NCBI GenBank assembly: GCA_024500155.1
Contig: CM044872.1
Span: forward strand, 56,735,460-56,799,459
Length of the DNA stretch: 64,000 nucleotides
Direction: 5' to 3'
Origin: Chenopodium formosanum
Lineage: Eukaryota; Streptophyta; Magnoliopsida; Caryophyllales; Amaranthaceae
Shown in pieces: positions 1-13,500 of this stretch (within the stretch, counting starts at the first letter, position 1; every line of letters starts with the position of its first letter). The notes beneath the pieces were generated by a model. The model did not search any database, was not told where the DNA came from, and saw only the letters and a list, made by a program, of their open reading frames with translations. Made by a program: the position numbers and the translations under genes.

Positions 1-1899
1 GTTACACGTCTAAATGTATATCTTTGTTCCCTTTAAAGAAATTAAAAAAAAGTATGTTTTTGTTATTTTGATATTTTCAAATAAAATATGATTTCGTAAA
101 TTGGAAAAAAAAAATAAAAAATCATGTATCATCACAGAGTTTGAACTCAGGTCAACTATACACATTTACATACGAAACGTGTATTCTAGACCATTGGACT
201 AAAGGGTATCAGCACGTTGATTACGTGAAAAGAAACTTATTTATTAAAATGTGTCTATGACAATTCCGGCAAAACTTTGATGTCCATTACAACTTCGGCA
301 AAATTTTGTGTGTTCAATTAAAATTCCGGCAGCAACATTAAAGCAATTTCAAACTACAAATTCTACGAAAATTTTACAACATTAAGTCATTAATGTATCA
401 ACTAATTTTTTTTTTAAACATCAACCAAATTTGTATTCAAATAAGTTATTCTTCATAGGTATTATCATTAAAATTCATTTTAATAATTGTAACCCACCGG
501 CGAAAAGGGCCGGTAAACAACCAAAAGAAAAAAAATTGACCGACGACGTAAAAATATTCAATATTCATCGGAGAAATCAGTAAAAATCACACTAGGGTCA
601 AATTATTGCATGAAGAAACTAAGAATTTCAGATTTAACGAATGTTCATCATTCGTTATGGAGAGAGAAAAATTTGGACAGAAAAAAATTAGGAAAGAGAA
701 AGAAATTAGGAGAGAGAAAAAAAAATGAGGGGAAAAAATCAAAGACAATTTTTTTTGGGAATTATATACTATATTAATTAATATAGACTTTTCCTTTTTT
801 CTCTCTTCTCTCTCTTTTAGGGTTTTAGTTTTCTTGGCCGTTTAGGCCGGAAATAGTTCAATTTCTTCGGAAATTAGATTATTTTCGACTCTTTTTCTTT
901 AATTCAGTTTAGTTTTTTGTTTTGTTTTGTTTTGTTCTCTCCATCTGTGAGAGTCTATTCCAATTTTTTAGGTTTTTTTCCAATTTTTTGGGATTTTGAT
1001 TCTCATCCATGGATAGAAATTTTATTTTTAGGGTTCTTATAATAATTGGGAAGGTGATTTGGATTCCTATGGGTTAGGGATTTGTCATCAACCGGTCGAT
1101 CAAAACATCAGCGCAGATTGCGGAGGTCTCAACTTGAAAAGATGCAAAGACATCGAAAATCATTGTTCGCGTCAAACTTGAAGCGGTGGAGTTCGAGCTA
1201 TGCCAAATATGTAAATTAATTATGATTTTGATGGTAAAAAGATTTTGATGGTAAAAATGATGATATTTTCTCTGAATCTGTGGTTTACATATCTTTATTA
1301 TTGTAGATGTCGTATGGTTATTATTTAATGATACTCCGTATTATTACTTTCCGTTCAAAAAATAAATAAAATAATACTATATTAATTTGGGTAGTTGAAA
1401 GGTTTAATAAATTTGAAATTCAAACTTTAAAATTTAAAAAAATAATGTTTGAAATTCAGATGAAAATGAGGGTGACCTACACATAAAAAAGATTTTCATT
1501 CAACCAATAAAATGCTTGTGTACAAGATGCTTTTGTACGCGTAGTGTACCCTTACTCCCTCTCCTCTAACAATGAACTATCGACTTTGACCATCTTATAC
1601 GGAGAGTCTATGAGCAAAGTTTGTTAATCTTGTGAAATTACAATTTTCAACGTAAAGTATTCTGTACATTCCATTATTAGTGGTCTTACCCTAAACTTGG
1701 TTTAAACTTTAATTGGAGGGATAAGGAATTAAAGCAAAGCATAACAAATTGCCGTGATTGTTGACAACTTTGTGTGTCAATTTGTAGGTGTGTGGAGCCT
1801 AATCTCTAGAAAATGACATAAAAGGGTAACTAGTGACTACCTATAACTTGTATTGTGTAAATTTGTCAAATTTGATTGCATTTGAGTAACTTGTAGTAA
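1..1899. other. gene-free AT-rich stretch
   Basis: No gene is recognisable here. The stretch is AT-rich with short homopolymers. Near 130-210 there is a tRNA-like pair of motifs in minus orientation (TTTGAACTCAGG and CCATTGGACTAAAG), a pattern also seen in plant transposons. Around 780-1080 the plus strand becomes pyrimidine-rich with TTTAGGGTTTT-type words, like a plant 5' leader. The higher-GC segment after it (about 1058-1219) carries only a short open frame that I do not recognise. Confidence 0.4.
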
Positions 1900-2668
1900 T
1901 CAATAACATAATACTAAAACAGATATCGGATGACACATGCCACATCCTGGTGTTGTTTTTCCCTCTAAAAACAATTTTCTAAAAATAAATATTTTCTAAC
2001 TTTATTTTTCTTTTTATGTCTTATTGATTGACAACTTATTTAAGTCAATAAAATTATACTATGTATATATTTTATTTATATATTATTATCAGAATTAAAT
2101 ATTCTAACTACTAATATTAATATTATATGCAATTTTTTTTTTCCTTATACATTACAATCACATGGATTTTATTTATAGTATGAAAAAAAAAACTTTATAT
2201 TGCTTCAAATTGACTTTAGCACATAATTCTATGACTATAACTATGTATTATAATAAACGTGAAATCAGGAATGACATGTGTTATGTCTTTTATAAATAAT
2301 TCTGTGCCCCCTTTTTTTTTTTTTTTTGCCAAAGCTTCTTCTTAGAGAATATTTTATACTATGCATGCAATAATATCCTTACTATTTGGTAATTATATTT
2401 CATTTATAACAATAAAATATTATTTGTTTATTTATCAATATGGAGTAATATTTTTCTACATATAACTTTGTGACGTAATCCATAATTATTATATTAGTCG
2501 TGCATGTAATACTCACTCTATTTTTGGTAGTATGATATAATTAATTGTTTATTTTTGTAATAACGAATTTTTATCTTATTTTGCAATTTGATAATTATTA
2601 TAAATAAGTATAGTATTAAACTAATTAAATAGTGAAAATTACCGTGCATGGCACGGGACCTAATCTAG
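1900..2668 (+). mobile_element. putative non-autonomous Helitron
   Basis: The right end reads as a Helitron 3' terminus: a palindromic hairpin CCGTGCATGGCACGG at about 2642-2656, about ten bases before CTAG at 2665-2668, followed by T. A possible 5' end starts with TC at 1900, preceded by A, in a TACTAAAAC context typical of plant Helitron starts. No Rep/helicase coding is present, so it would be non-autonomous. The 3' end is well supported by the sequence; the 5' end is inferred. Confidence 0.45.
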
Positions 2669-2850
2669 TCTTGGAATAATTTATTGTCAGATACAAACCT
2701 TATTTTAGATCGAAATGCTTATTAAACACGACTTATTAAGTTTTTTTACACGAACACATACCACAAATTTATTACTCAAGAAAGAAAAAAAATCAGTAAA
2801 CCACAAATTATCATCCACAAAGAAAGAAAACCAGTAAATTAAACCACAAA

Positions 2851-3495
2851 TCTATACTAATATATTAAAAGGCGTTTATAAAAACGTCTATGCGCCACGT
2901 AGCCTCTTCCAAATTACGCCACGTCACTTCACCAACAATTCATCACGCCACGTCACTTCACAAACATTTGACGGCGCCATGTCAACTACCCAACATTTCC
3001 ACATACCACACCATCACTAAATAAAAAAAAAATGATGATAAGAGGATTTGAACCCCAAACCACTTACAACAAAATTGACTCTTTAGCCATCTAAGCTAAT
3101 TATCAAACACATTGTAATTATGAAACAGAAATATATATAACTTAAAACCATATGGTTTAATTATTACAAAAAAAAAAAAAACATATTTATTTCCTACTTC
3201 ACTCTTTATTCCCTACTTCGTACTCCGCATATTAAAAAGCGTTCCTAAACCTCTTATTACACATATTACTATTTAACCATCTAAGCCAATATCAACTATG
3301 TTATTTGTATAGAAAAAAAATTCATATAAGTGCAAACCACAAGGTTCAATTAAAAATAAAAAAACTATATTTAAATAATAACTCAATTTTGGTTTGACAA
3401 TGACAATTGCAGTTTTGAAAAACATTCTAAAAAATTTATTGATTGTACGTCTACAACAGTAACAATTCGGGGCAACGCCCGGGGTCACTCACTAG
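2851..3495 (+). mobile_element. non-autonomous Helitron, 645 bp
   Basis: The 5' end is TCTATACTAATATATTAAAAG preceded by A. The 3' end is CTAG at 3492-3495 followed by T, the A/T target configuration expected for Helitrons. A GC hairpin (GGGCAACGCCC, about 3470-3480) lies about ten bases upstream of CTAG. There is no coding capacity. The interior carries repeated CGCCACGTCACTTCAC-like words near 2920-2960. Both termini match the known plant Helitron pattern. Confidence 0.75.
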
Positions 3496-4343
3496 TCAAT
3501 AAATGAAAAGATGGATATTGAAGCAATTGTATGCCACGCGTCTTTTTGCTGAGCACACATATTCAATGATTGGCCTCCTCAAGTTGCCATGTCATTATCC
3601 ACTCAAATAGAATTTGCCATGTCATTACAATATTATTCATTTTTTATACGCGCTAATTTAAAAATAAACATTATAGCTTTAACAATGATGATATGATGAA
3701 CGAAAGTACTACTCTATAATAAAATACTAATATGGTGATGAACAAAATAACATAAGTTTTGAGTACAATAATCATGTTATTTTTTGTATGATCTGATTTC
3801 GTTACACAGTGAATAAAGTATTTACAATTGTTACGAGTATTTTTTTTTTTGTTTTTATCTTTCTAGTACAATATTAATCTAAACCCACAATTTATCAAAC
3901 CGATTAATGTATATACTACCTCCATTTTATATTATTTGCAACGATTATTAAATATTATCTATTCACACTTTATGGCAAATGTTACAGATAATATGAAACA
4001 GAAGTAGTATTAAAAATAATACGGAGTACTATAATTCATGAAACTAAAATGGTTAAAATTAATAATTTACTACATACTTCGTATTAGTAATCAAATCCAT
4101 TGACCACTTTAATACTCCGTATTAACATAATTATTATAATTACAGCTAATTAACAATTCATTATATGGCTTAAAAACACATAAATAATTTTATGTTAGAG
4201 AAACCAAACACACCCTTAATAGTGCTCTGTATTAACATGAACATCTTTATTTTAAAGTACCAAAATATGTACCACGTACATTGCACGGGATTAAAAAGTA
4301 ATTCATCTTTCAATATTATCCATAAATAAAAATAAAAACACAC

Positions 4344-4380
<37 letters not shown>

Positions 4381-4400
4381 AAACAACGGAAACAATTTGG
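3496..4400. other. AT-rich intergenic stretch with 31-nt poly(A)
   Basis: No gene is seen. The stretch holds two or three ACTCCGTA/TACGGAGT words (4021-4030, 4111-4120) and a run of about 31 A at 4345-4375. At about 4264-4292 there is a degenerate TTGCACGGG-type Helitron-like end without a CTAG. Confidence 0.4.
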
Positions 4401-5278
4401 GGCCTATCGGAGTATATTAAGGCTTAAACTTGCTCTCTCACTTCACCAGAATTTGTCAGTTGACAACATCCTTTCTTTGAGGAAGAGAGTTTGAGAGAGG
4501 GTTGATTGTGGTAGGGTTGGAATTTTCCAGAAATATGGTTCTCGAAATTTGAACTCAGTTTAGGATAACTACTCTTCTTTCTGACTCAATTTCTTCTTCT
4601 AAATTCTGGGCTTTTGTTTTTCAGTGTTTTTCATCATTTGATGTTGCTCAGATTTCTGGGTTTCTCCGATTTTTATCCAAACCCCTTGTTAATCTCTCCA
4701 ATTTTTCATTCTTTTATTGAATAAACAATTCTTGTTTCTGGGGATTTTTCCCTTTGATTTAATTTTGTACGATTTTTTTAACGTAATTTTTTGTTTTTGT
4801 TTTTTCTTCTGCAGTTATATTTGTCTCTCTTTATTTTCTAAATTTGGTAACTTATGCTTGCTGGGTACACTCATGTGTTGTAAATTATTGCCATGGTGTT
4901 GCCATAATTAGAAATTTTTGTCAGTTAAAAAACCAAAAAAAAAAAGTGGGTCAGTAATTGATGAATTATTTGCAACTAGTTCATCATGACTTGGATGTAA
5001 CGGGGTTTTCGCTTTTTTCTGGTAGAAAAATTCATATATGTTTGGAGTTTGAAGTGATTGGTTTCCAATTTGTGAGAAATCTATATGAAATTTCAGGTGA
5101 AAGCTTTAAGCTTTGAGAGGTTGAAGGAGATATTCCTCACCATATTCTTTGAAAGTGTTATTTTTAGGGTTTGAATTGAAAGAAATACTTCAACTTTGAT
5201 ATAATTTCTTCAATTTAGACTTGTACCCATCTCACAAATTCAACCAAATTGTGTTTGGGTGTGTGAATTTTGCTCAAA

Positions 5279-7406
5279 ATGGCATTTCCTAGGTTTCAAT
5301 TGTGGGGAATGCCCTTGTGGGGTGGTAAGGAGGAGACAGAAAACGTCTCGAGTGTTCGTGCTTCGAATTCGATGCCTGATTATGGTTTTGGTGTTAGGGA
5401 GATTGATAGTGTGAAGTTCCCATTGAAGGGGACTAGGATTGCTTCATCTTCTTCATCTTCTCCTAGGAAGATTAAGAAGAAGTGGCATAGTAGAGAAGAG
5501 AGGAAGATTGAGAGAGAGCATGATGTCGTTATGGTTCCAAATGATGGGGTTTGCTTGTCAGGGTCTGAGTCTGATGATTCTGATTGGTCAATTGGGTGGT
5601 TGGAGCCACATGGACCTGATTTCTTGAGTGATGATGAAACTGATGATAGCTTTGCTGTTCTTGTTCCTTGCTATAGGAGGGGCCCAGTTGAAGGACCTAA
5701 TACTCAGTTTCTGAATACTATCAAGAATCTTACTAGCGAGCCATTCACTGGTAACAATTCTTTTTCCTCAAATTCCTGTTTTAATCTGTACTGTTAACCG
5801 TGTTATTAGTAGTATACTAGTATGGAGTTCAATTATTGTTTCATGTTCCAACTGTTTTCGATAGATGCAGACATGCTTGGTTATGATACAGTGGCAACTG
5901 ATTGTTTTGATTGCAGGCTTATGTTCTTTGTGGTTTAGGTGTTATTACAGGACATAGACTATTTAACTTGTTTAGTTGATGTATAGTCTGTCTAATTTGT
6001 GTTTGAGTGAAGGGTTCTTGTTGCTATCCCTTTACTAAGCCATGTGTTTGATTAATATTTCTGGTTAAAGCTAATTGATTGTTGTGAGTGTCACTGCTTC
6101 CATTTTGCGGGTTCACAGGGTATTCGACTATTCGTAGTGTAATAGTCCTTGATTTCCTTGTCTTCCTACATGGATTATTTTCTACAGGCCAGTTTCTCCT
6201 TTTGGAGCTTCTTTACCTTTTTTTTTGCCAGACAATAATGAAAACATTGCATCTCAAGTGCTTGTACTGCCTGGCATCTATAATGATGTTCTACGAGATT
6301 TCATGCTGTGAAAATTTGCACTATATAGCGTAAATAGGTAGCACCGAAATGTTGTGGGCAACCCGAATCATTACTTATTTGGTGGAAAATTTTCTGCTAG
6401 TTATACTTCTGAATGGTAGTCATAAGGACTAAGGATAAAACTGTCTGGACTCTGACCCTCTATATTACTTATGAGTAATCATGTTACATTACTTGTGGTT
6501 TTTAAGATTCCATTTCAGGTTGTTGTGTATGGACTTTGGGAGAAACCAGTTATTATTGGCAGTGTCCAATTTTAAATCATGCAAAAACTGCTCCCCAATG
6601 ACCGTCTATTGGCTTTTACCAACATTAAGAAATAAGAAGTGTTGTTAATGAATATGTTTTTATCAATAATGTGTTAGTATAGCAAGAATTGTAATGGATG
6701 ATTGAATGAATATGCATATATCAGTCAGAGGGGGCAATTATATAAAAGGAGGAATATTATTGTCGGGTAAAGGTTCTTTTTTTGGTTGCAAGAGACAATG
6801 AGATAATCTGGGTTTGAATATATTGGAATTTTTTCATGTCTCTGCCTTTCTGGTCTGAGTTTGACGTAGGTTGTAACTGTGTAATTTTATATATGGGTGT
6901 CAGACCCTGGTTCCTTGGGCTTGAATGAGAAGTCATATAATTTGAATTGGGCATGCTCGTCTTTGTTCATCATTAGTTCAGACAGTGTAGGATAATATAC
7001 TGTGGGCCACTAGGAATTACTAAGTTCATGCTGATGCAAATGGTTGCCATGAGTTGAGAAGTTTGGGTGTATGCTCAAGGAGTGAAGGACTTTAGATGTG
7101 AAGGTTTCTTATGTGATTCATAGAGAAATTGAAGATAATGGAGTCTGGATTGTCTTGGGAAAGATTTCTATGTGTTAAAGGACTATTTGAATTAAGCCAT
7201 AATATCATCCGACTTGATACTAATCAACTGAAAAGAACAAGAGTTGTTGACGGGTGTAGTTCTTGCCCCCATTTGTGCTTTGTAGAAGTGGAGTTCCTTG
7301 AGCTATCTGATGTAGTTACCAAATTACAGAATGAACTACTGAAGTTTGTCTGTCTGTATTCTTTAATGGAACTTCTTTGCAAGACAAAACCAAAGACTAT
7401 TTGTCA

Positions 7407-7448
<42 letters not shown>

Positions 7449-7890
7449 AAAGTAGCTAGTCATGTCTCCGTAATTGTTTTAAACTCTGACCATTTTGAGC
7501 TGTTGGAGATTTCTTACGAAATTGTGAAGAGCAAGCTGTTTAAATGTTTCTTCAGCATATTGTATTGAATTTATGTAAAATTTTCCACAGTCTGATATTG
7601 TTTCATTCTGTATTTCTGTGTTGGAAATATCTTAGTTATAAGCTGTCTGACTCTAGAGAAACTGAATGTTTGCACCTTGTGAAAAGATGTCTTCTATCTA
7701 ATAACTTGATGATAATTTTGTTATTTTTGTATCTTGTCTTGTTCACGTTGTTTGGAATATATCTCTATTTGCTTACATTTTGGTATTGAAACTTTCATTT
7801 TTACAATTTTACTTAAAAACAATGTGGTGAAACCTTGCAGAAGGGAAGAACCTGATGGACCAGTGGCTCTCCTCACTGCAAAACTTCTGA
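5279..7890 (+). CDS. acidic plant protein of unknown function, 2 exons
   Basis: Exons are 5279-5750 and 7841-7890, giving 173 aa. The start is the first ATG (MAFPRFQLWG...). The donor CACTG/GTAACA and acceptor CTTGCAG/AAGGG join in phase 1. Exon 2 supplies a short hydrophobic tail ending DQWLSSLQNF before TGA. The protein has an N-terminal segment with GMPLWGG, a Ser-rich basic patch (SSSSSSPRKIKKKWHSREE, about residues 53-71) and an acidic/Trp segment (GSESDDSDWSIGWLEPHGPD). I recognise the overall pattern from uncharacterised conserved plant proteins but know no function; the basic patch could be a nuclear signal. There is no signal peptide or membrane segment. The 2.1-kb intron contains a (CA)n microsatellite. 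A 5'-UTR intron ending near the TTTCAG at 5092-5097 is possible but unproven. The 3'-UTR probably runs to about 8.2-8.4 kb. Confidence 0.8.
7410..7448. repeat. (CA)n microsatellite, about 19 units
   Basis: An uninterrupted CA dinucleotide run inside the long intron of the gene starting at 5279. It is probably length-polymorphic and usable as a marker. Confidence 0.95.
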
Positions 7891-8649
7891 AGGCTCACCA
7901 TCATAGTTTGTTAATAAATAAGGTGGTGGTTCTTGTCATGTGTTTGGAGTTTGAAGCAATTGGCCATTATATCTATGTTAAATATGAAGGTTTGTGGAAA
8001 AACAGAAGAATCTTAAGTGTCCACAAGACCAGGAGCAGAGATGATCTAAGATGATAATCTGGACACGATAAAGATGCTGCTGCAGTGCTGCTATAAGGTT
8101 GTTCTTAACCGCGATTAATTCAAACCAAAATGGGTTGCTTAATCTTTTCCTTAATATTCTGAGCCATTGTATATACCATTATAATGTAAATAATCTTGTA
8201 ATATGATTATGCTTGACTTCCAGCTTCCATTCTGAAGTAGTCTGTAAATATTCAGCTCTTCTGTAGAACATTGCTCTTCCTACTAACAAGAGAAGCTTTT
8301 CTAGTATTCGTTTGCAGAACCGACAGTTTGCATTTGATTGTAAACATATTGTTAATTACGGCGTGTCCTCCTGTTATATGATGTATATAATCAACAGTTC
8401 CATAATTGTTATCTTATGCTTTGTGTGGTGTACCATGAAAGGTTCAAAGGTTGCGGTCGCAACGTGATTATAAGTGTAATCAGGGAGTTGCAGCAGGATT
8501 TGGGGCATCTCCAGCACATAGGAGGCTGTATATAGTAACCATATTGCTATATTTCCAGTTGCTGTGGTGCAGCTGATCTGGTTTCAGACTGGAGGTCAAC
8601 TTTATAACGTGCACTCTACTCTTTTTTTCATAGATGAATTGGTCAAGGT

Positions 8650-9344
8650 AATTAATTACTTAATGATCACTTAATCCGGTGTTTATTAAATTTCGTATTG
8701 AATAAATTAGTGATTAGAATACGTGCATTATTATGTGATTCAAATCATTACCTTTGCTTTTCTTTTGCAAAAATTAATGGCTAATGCGATTCTCATATAG
8801 TGTCTTAGGTAAATGCCTATGTCAATATGTCATGATATGAACCGTGTCTTAGTGACGTTAGATGTTACTATTATTGATAAGATATTTCATTTGGGATAAT
8901 TATTATTAATGATGATTATAGTACAGTAATATTAATACCCCTTGCAATCATTGATTATGGTGATTAAGACATTTTTTATCATTCATCTTTTAAATATACT
9001 TGTATATACTTTTACTTGATTGTTAACATTGATGAAAGGATGTTGGACGGTTATAATTAAATGTGAACATTGTTACATGATGAGGCGAGTATTGATCAAT
9101 TTAATTAAATAACGAGCATTGATCTAAATGGAGTTCAGCTAACTCAGAATTTTGTGAGATGGCCTCAACAATGACTCTCATTCCAAGCAATACAACATTT
9201 TTTTTTTTTTGAAATAAAAATCTCACGAAATTCACCTTTATTGCCCCAATCAAGTCTTAGGCTGTCGCACCATATTTATTTTATGTACACATGATTTACA
9301 ATTTTCTTAAATTACTACACGGTACTTTGTGTCAAAAGAAGGAA
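8650..9344. other. intergenic stretch, no gene seen
   Basis: AT-rich sequence between the gene ending near 8.4-8.6 kb and a foldback element. It contains a poly(T) run near 9200-9211. Nothing else is recognisable. Confidence 0.4.
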
Positions 9345-9862
9345 AATTTGCAAATTGCAACCATTTTTAAAGTTAATAATTTGTAAATTGCAGCCATTTT
9401 TAAAAAAAGTTGCAAATTGCAGCTAAAAAGTTTTTATAAATTGTAAATTGCAGCTTAATTTAACTTTTTCATTACGTGTCGAAAAATATTCGATTAAGGC
9501 TTTAGGGGCCATTTTAGCCCTTAAGGATCCGAATTGAGTTCAAAATCAGCAAAAAAATAATGTAAGCGCCTCGTTTTACGCAACAAAAATGTATCGATTT
9601 GTGGACAACTATTTTTTGCTGTAAAAACAAGGCACTTACATTATTTTTTTGCTAATTCTGAGCTCAATTCGGTGTCTTAAGGACTAAAATGACCCCTAAA
9701 ACCTTAACCGAATATTTTTCGACATGTAAATCGATGAAAAAGTTGAATCGGGCTGTAATTTACAATTTATAAGAATTTTTGAGCTGCAATTTACAATTTT
9801 TTTTTAAGTAGCTGCAATTTGCAAAATACAAACTTTAAATGACTCCAATTGACAAATTTTCC
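9345..9862. mobile_element. foldback element, about 520 bp
   Basis: The two halves are inverted copies meeting near 9600. The left arm has GCAAATTGCA blocks, CGAAAAATATTCGATTAAGG and AATAATGTAAGCGCCT in order, and the right arm has their reverse complements in reverse order. The outermost ends are GGAAAATTTGC and GCAAATTTTCC-like. Flanking AAAAGAA words on both sides (about 9335 and 9865) could be a 7-9 bp target duplication, which would suggest a Mutator-type origin. It has no coding capacity. Confidence 0.65.
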
Positions 9863-10590
9863 TTAAAAGAAAGATAAAAACCAAAACATGTTCAATTTTG
9901 ACACAAAGTAAGAGAAATCTTGTACTTTTTTTCAAACACTTTTGTTTCATCCATGAACATATAGAATAAACATAATACGAGTAATGATAAATACCATAAT
10001 TACCATTTACAAAAACTAAAAATTTACCCTGGTAATGAAAACAACTCAACCACAGAAAATATGAAAAATGAAAGAAAACTCTAAAGTAAATTGAAAAGGT
10101 TACCAAAGAAACAAGCAACTCTGTCTTGGTATTGCTAGGCAAACTTAAAACAGACACATGTAAGAAAAATAATTGCAAGAACTTCCTACCTTTTTAGTGG
10201 CTTCCCTTTATTTATTTTTATTTTTGATTGTTTTAAAGGAGAAAGCAAAAAGAAATTAAAGGGTCATGGAATACTACAAGTACTATATTTGACAACCTTT
10301 ACAACCGAAGTTTCCTCCATACCACAACCCCACATTATAGGGGTATAGTCTTTGCACATTCCCTTAATTTTATTTTATTTTTCTATTTCTCTCTCAAATA
10401 TAATCAAAGCAAATTAAGACCTTAAATTTTTTATCATATTGAGAATGAGAGATGGGATGAAGGAAGCAAAGAGAGAGTCAACTTAGAGAATGTACAAAGA
10501 TAAACTAGTTTCTGCCATTTTTCGCCGTTGATCCAGGAGGATTGAAGAAATCGTCGTAAAAGTATTCAAAGATCCGGCCAGAACTGAATA
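9863..10590 (+). promoter_or_regulatory. 5' flank of the NET2-type gene
   Basis: This stretch holds no gene of its own and must contain the promoter and 5' leader of the NET2-type gene starting at 10591. The leader near 10370-10400 is pyrimidine-rich (TTTCTCTCTCAAATA). I see no convincing TATA box or specific operator-like element. Confidence 0.35.
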
Positions 10591-13500
10591 ATGTTGCAGA
10601 GGGCTGCAAGCAATGCATACTCTTGGTGGTATGCAAGTCATGTCAGGACTAAACAATCCAAATGGCTGGAACAAAGTCTTCAAGGTATGTTTTGTTTGAC
10701 GTACCATTTTGCTTCTTTTTTCTATAATGTTTGATTATTTCTTCGGCCATTTTGTTTTCGATCATTCCTGCAACAAATGCATAATCAACATCTTTACTAA
10801 TTCTGACATTTATCAGGAAAGGATGAAAAAGTCAAATTAGATCACATTGATCTCTAAAATTTTGAATGTAATGAACAATTTTGTTTAACTGGATTATATG
10901 TAATTAATGTAACATATTAATGATCTTGAGGAAATAGTATGATCATGCATGCAATAAATTCAGAAATTATAAATTAAAGTTAAGGATATATTCATCTATA
11001 CTATAAATCGCATTAATCTTGTAAGAATAAAAAAAAAAAAATTGAAATAAGAAGTCGCATACATGTTAGCTAAAAAAAACTGATAAAATAACTGGTTTAT
11101 GTATATAGCTTAATATAGGTGATTATGCCAAATAATAAAAAAAAAAAAAATGCTAATTAACAAAAATGAAGATAAATGTGGATTCTGCAGTTCTACGGTT
11201 GAAGAATAATTCAGAAGCATTGTGGTTAATGATTAAAATACTTCATCTTGATTCAAAAGCTCTTTAGAACTGCTTTGTAGTTTAAAAATATACGAAGTAT
11301 TTACCAAAGATTTTGTGACATGCTGCAGATATGGGAGATAAGGTGGAAGCTGTGCTTAAACTCATTGAAGAAGATGGAGACTCCTTTGCTAAGAGAGCGG
11401 AAATGTACTACAAAAAACGGCCAGAGTTGATAAACTTTGTCGAGGAATCTTATCGGGCTTACAGATCCTTAGCAGAAAGATATGACCATCTTTCGAAAGA
11501 GCTACAGAACGCAAACAACACACTCGCATCTGCATTCCCAGATCAGTACCAGTTTCCAATGGATGATGATGATGATTATAACACCTCGAAAATGCCTAGG
11601 AAATTTCAAGACAGATCACCCAACCCAAACATCCCACAAGCTCCACAAAAATTCCCTACCAAAAATATTAAGGCTATCATGGCATTAACATCAAAGTTGA
11701 AGAATAACCCAGCTCCTAGGAATATGCCTAAATCAGGAGCTCATGCTAAGAGATTACCGAAATCTGGTCTGACAATAACAGAGGCTATCAATGAGATTGA
11801 CAAGCTTCAGAAGCAAATTCTGACTCTCCATACAGAGAAGGAATTTGCAAAGAGTTCTTATGAAAACGGGTATGCCAAGTACTGGGATATTGAGGAACAG
11901 ATAAGTACAACACAAGAAAAGATCTCTAAGTTACAAGATGAATTTGAGGTAGCCCAAGTTATTGAGGATGATGAAGCTCGGACTTTGATGGCTGAAGCAG
12001 CTATTAAATCATGCAACGATACCTTGGCACAGCTGCAGGAGAAGCAGGAGAGAGCAGAAGTGGAAGCAAAAGAAGAGCACCAGAGGATTAAGGATGCTCG
12101 TAACAAGTTAAACTCTCTCAAGGATGAGTTTCAAGGCAATCCGACTGATGCCTCTGAAAGCAGAGATCCCTTGAAAGCAGATGAAGATCAAACTAGTATT
12201 GATGATGAAGCAGCAGGTGGTTTGAAAGAATCTAAGGATCTAGAAATAATTCGGGACAAGATTAAAGAGCACTTTGATGTAGGTGAAACTGCATCGCTCA
12301 GTGTGTTAGAGATGGCTGAAAAGATCGATGAGCTTGTAAACAAAGTGATCAACCTAGAATCTTCTATGTCTTCTCAGACTGCTCTAATATATAGATTAAG
12401 GTCAGAGACTGATGAGCTACAAACGCAGATTAAGAGCCTTGAAGATGACAAAGCAAACCTGATTGCTGGTAAAACCAGATTAAGGTCAGAGACTGATGAG
12501 CTACAAACGCAGATCAAGAGCCTTGAAGATGACAAGGCAAACCTGATTGCTGGGAAAACCACTCTAAGTGACAAGCTGGGTGAAATGGAAAATAAGTTGA
12601 GAGGACTTCAGGATCTAAATGATAGCTTCGATAACCAAAATAACAGCCTAGAAAGTCATTCAACTGCAGTACACTCTCATCTTGATATCAACTCGAAGAA
12701 ATTACATGATGTAAACATAGAGATGGAAAATAAGTTGAGAGGACTTCAGGATCTAAGTGGTAGCTTTGATAACCAGAATAACAGTCTAGAAAGTCTTTTA
12801 AACGAAAACCACTCTCATCTTGATATCAACCAGAAGAAATCACATGATGTACAGCCAGATGAAGGAGAGGCCGAGCAATCAACCAAGTCCTTTGAAGGTA
12901 AAGAGTCCACAGAAAATGTGGACTTGAAGAAAAGAGTAAGTGATACGACTACCTCCAGTCTTACTCAATATGAAGGACAGAAATTTGGTGAAACAGCTCT
13001 ATTAGAGTTGAAGGATGAATACTCACATCCTTTGAAGACAGATGATACTCATCCACAGGAATCTAAACCAAGCACCATTGAGTATGATCAACCTCAACAA
13101 TATTCAAACAAGATAAAAGAGGAAGTAGTATGTTCTCAAGTAACTCAGATACAGGATCCTTCAATTCAGTCAACATATCTGCCAAATACTCCTCAAGAGA
13201 TTGAACCAAGAAACTTGGCAGGCATGCGAAAAGATGAGCCATATGCACCACCAGCAGTGCAACCACTAGAAGAAAGAAGAAAAGAAGAATATGAGCCGGA
13301 CTGGCAGCAGTTATTCACAAATGGTTTGGAGGGAAAGGAAAAAGTTCTCTTAGCAGAGTATACAGTAACTCTTCGAAACTACAAGGAAACCAAGAAGAAG
13401 CTTTATGAGGTAGAAAAGAAAAATGAAGATAGTTTCTCAGAGATGAAGAGTTCTCTTGCCACAAAGGATGAAGAGATCCACTCCTTACGCCAGAAATTGA

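Noticed and set aside
1058..1219. Short open frame in a higher-GC segment (Arg/Ser-rich)
   Set aside because: Only about 53 codons, no ATG in context, no recognisable family and no splice partners. Probably chance or old repeat sequence.
7129..7455. Open frame ending in a Thr/His repeat
   Set aside because: It lies in the intron of the gene at 5279, and its C-terminus is only the (CA)n microsatellite.
11858..12121. Cys/Ser-rich minus-strand frame
   Set aside because: It is the antisense shadow of the NET2 coiled-coil exon.
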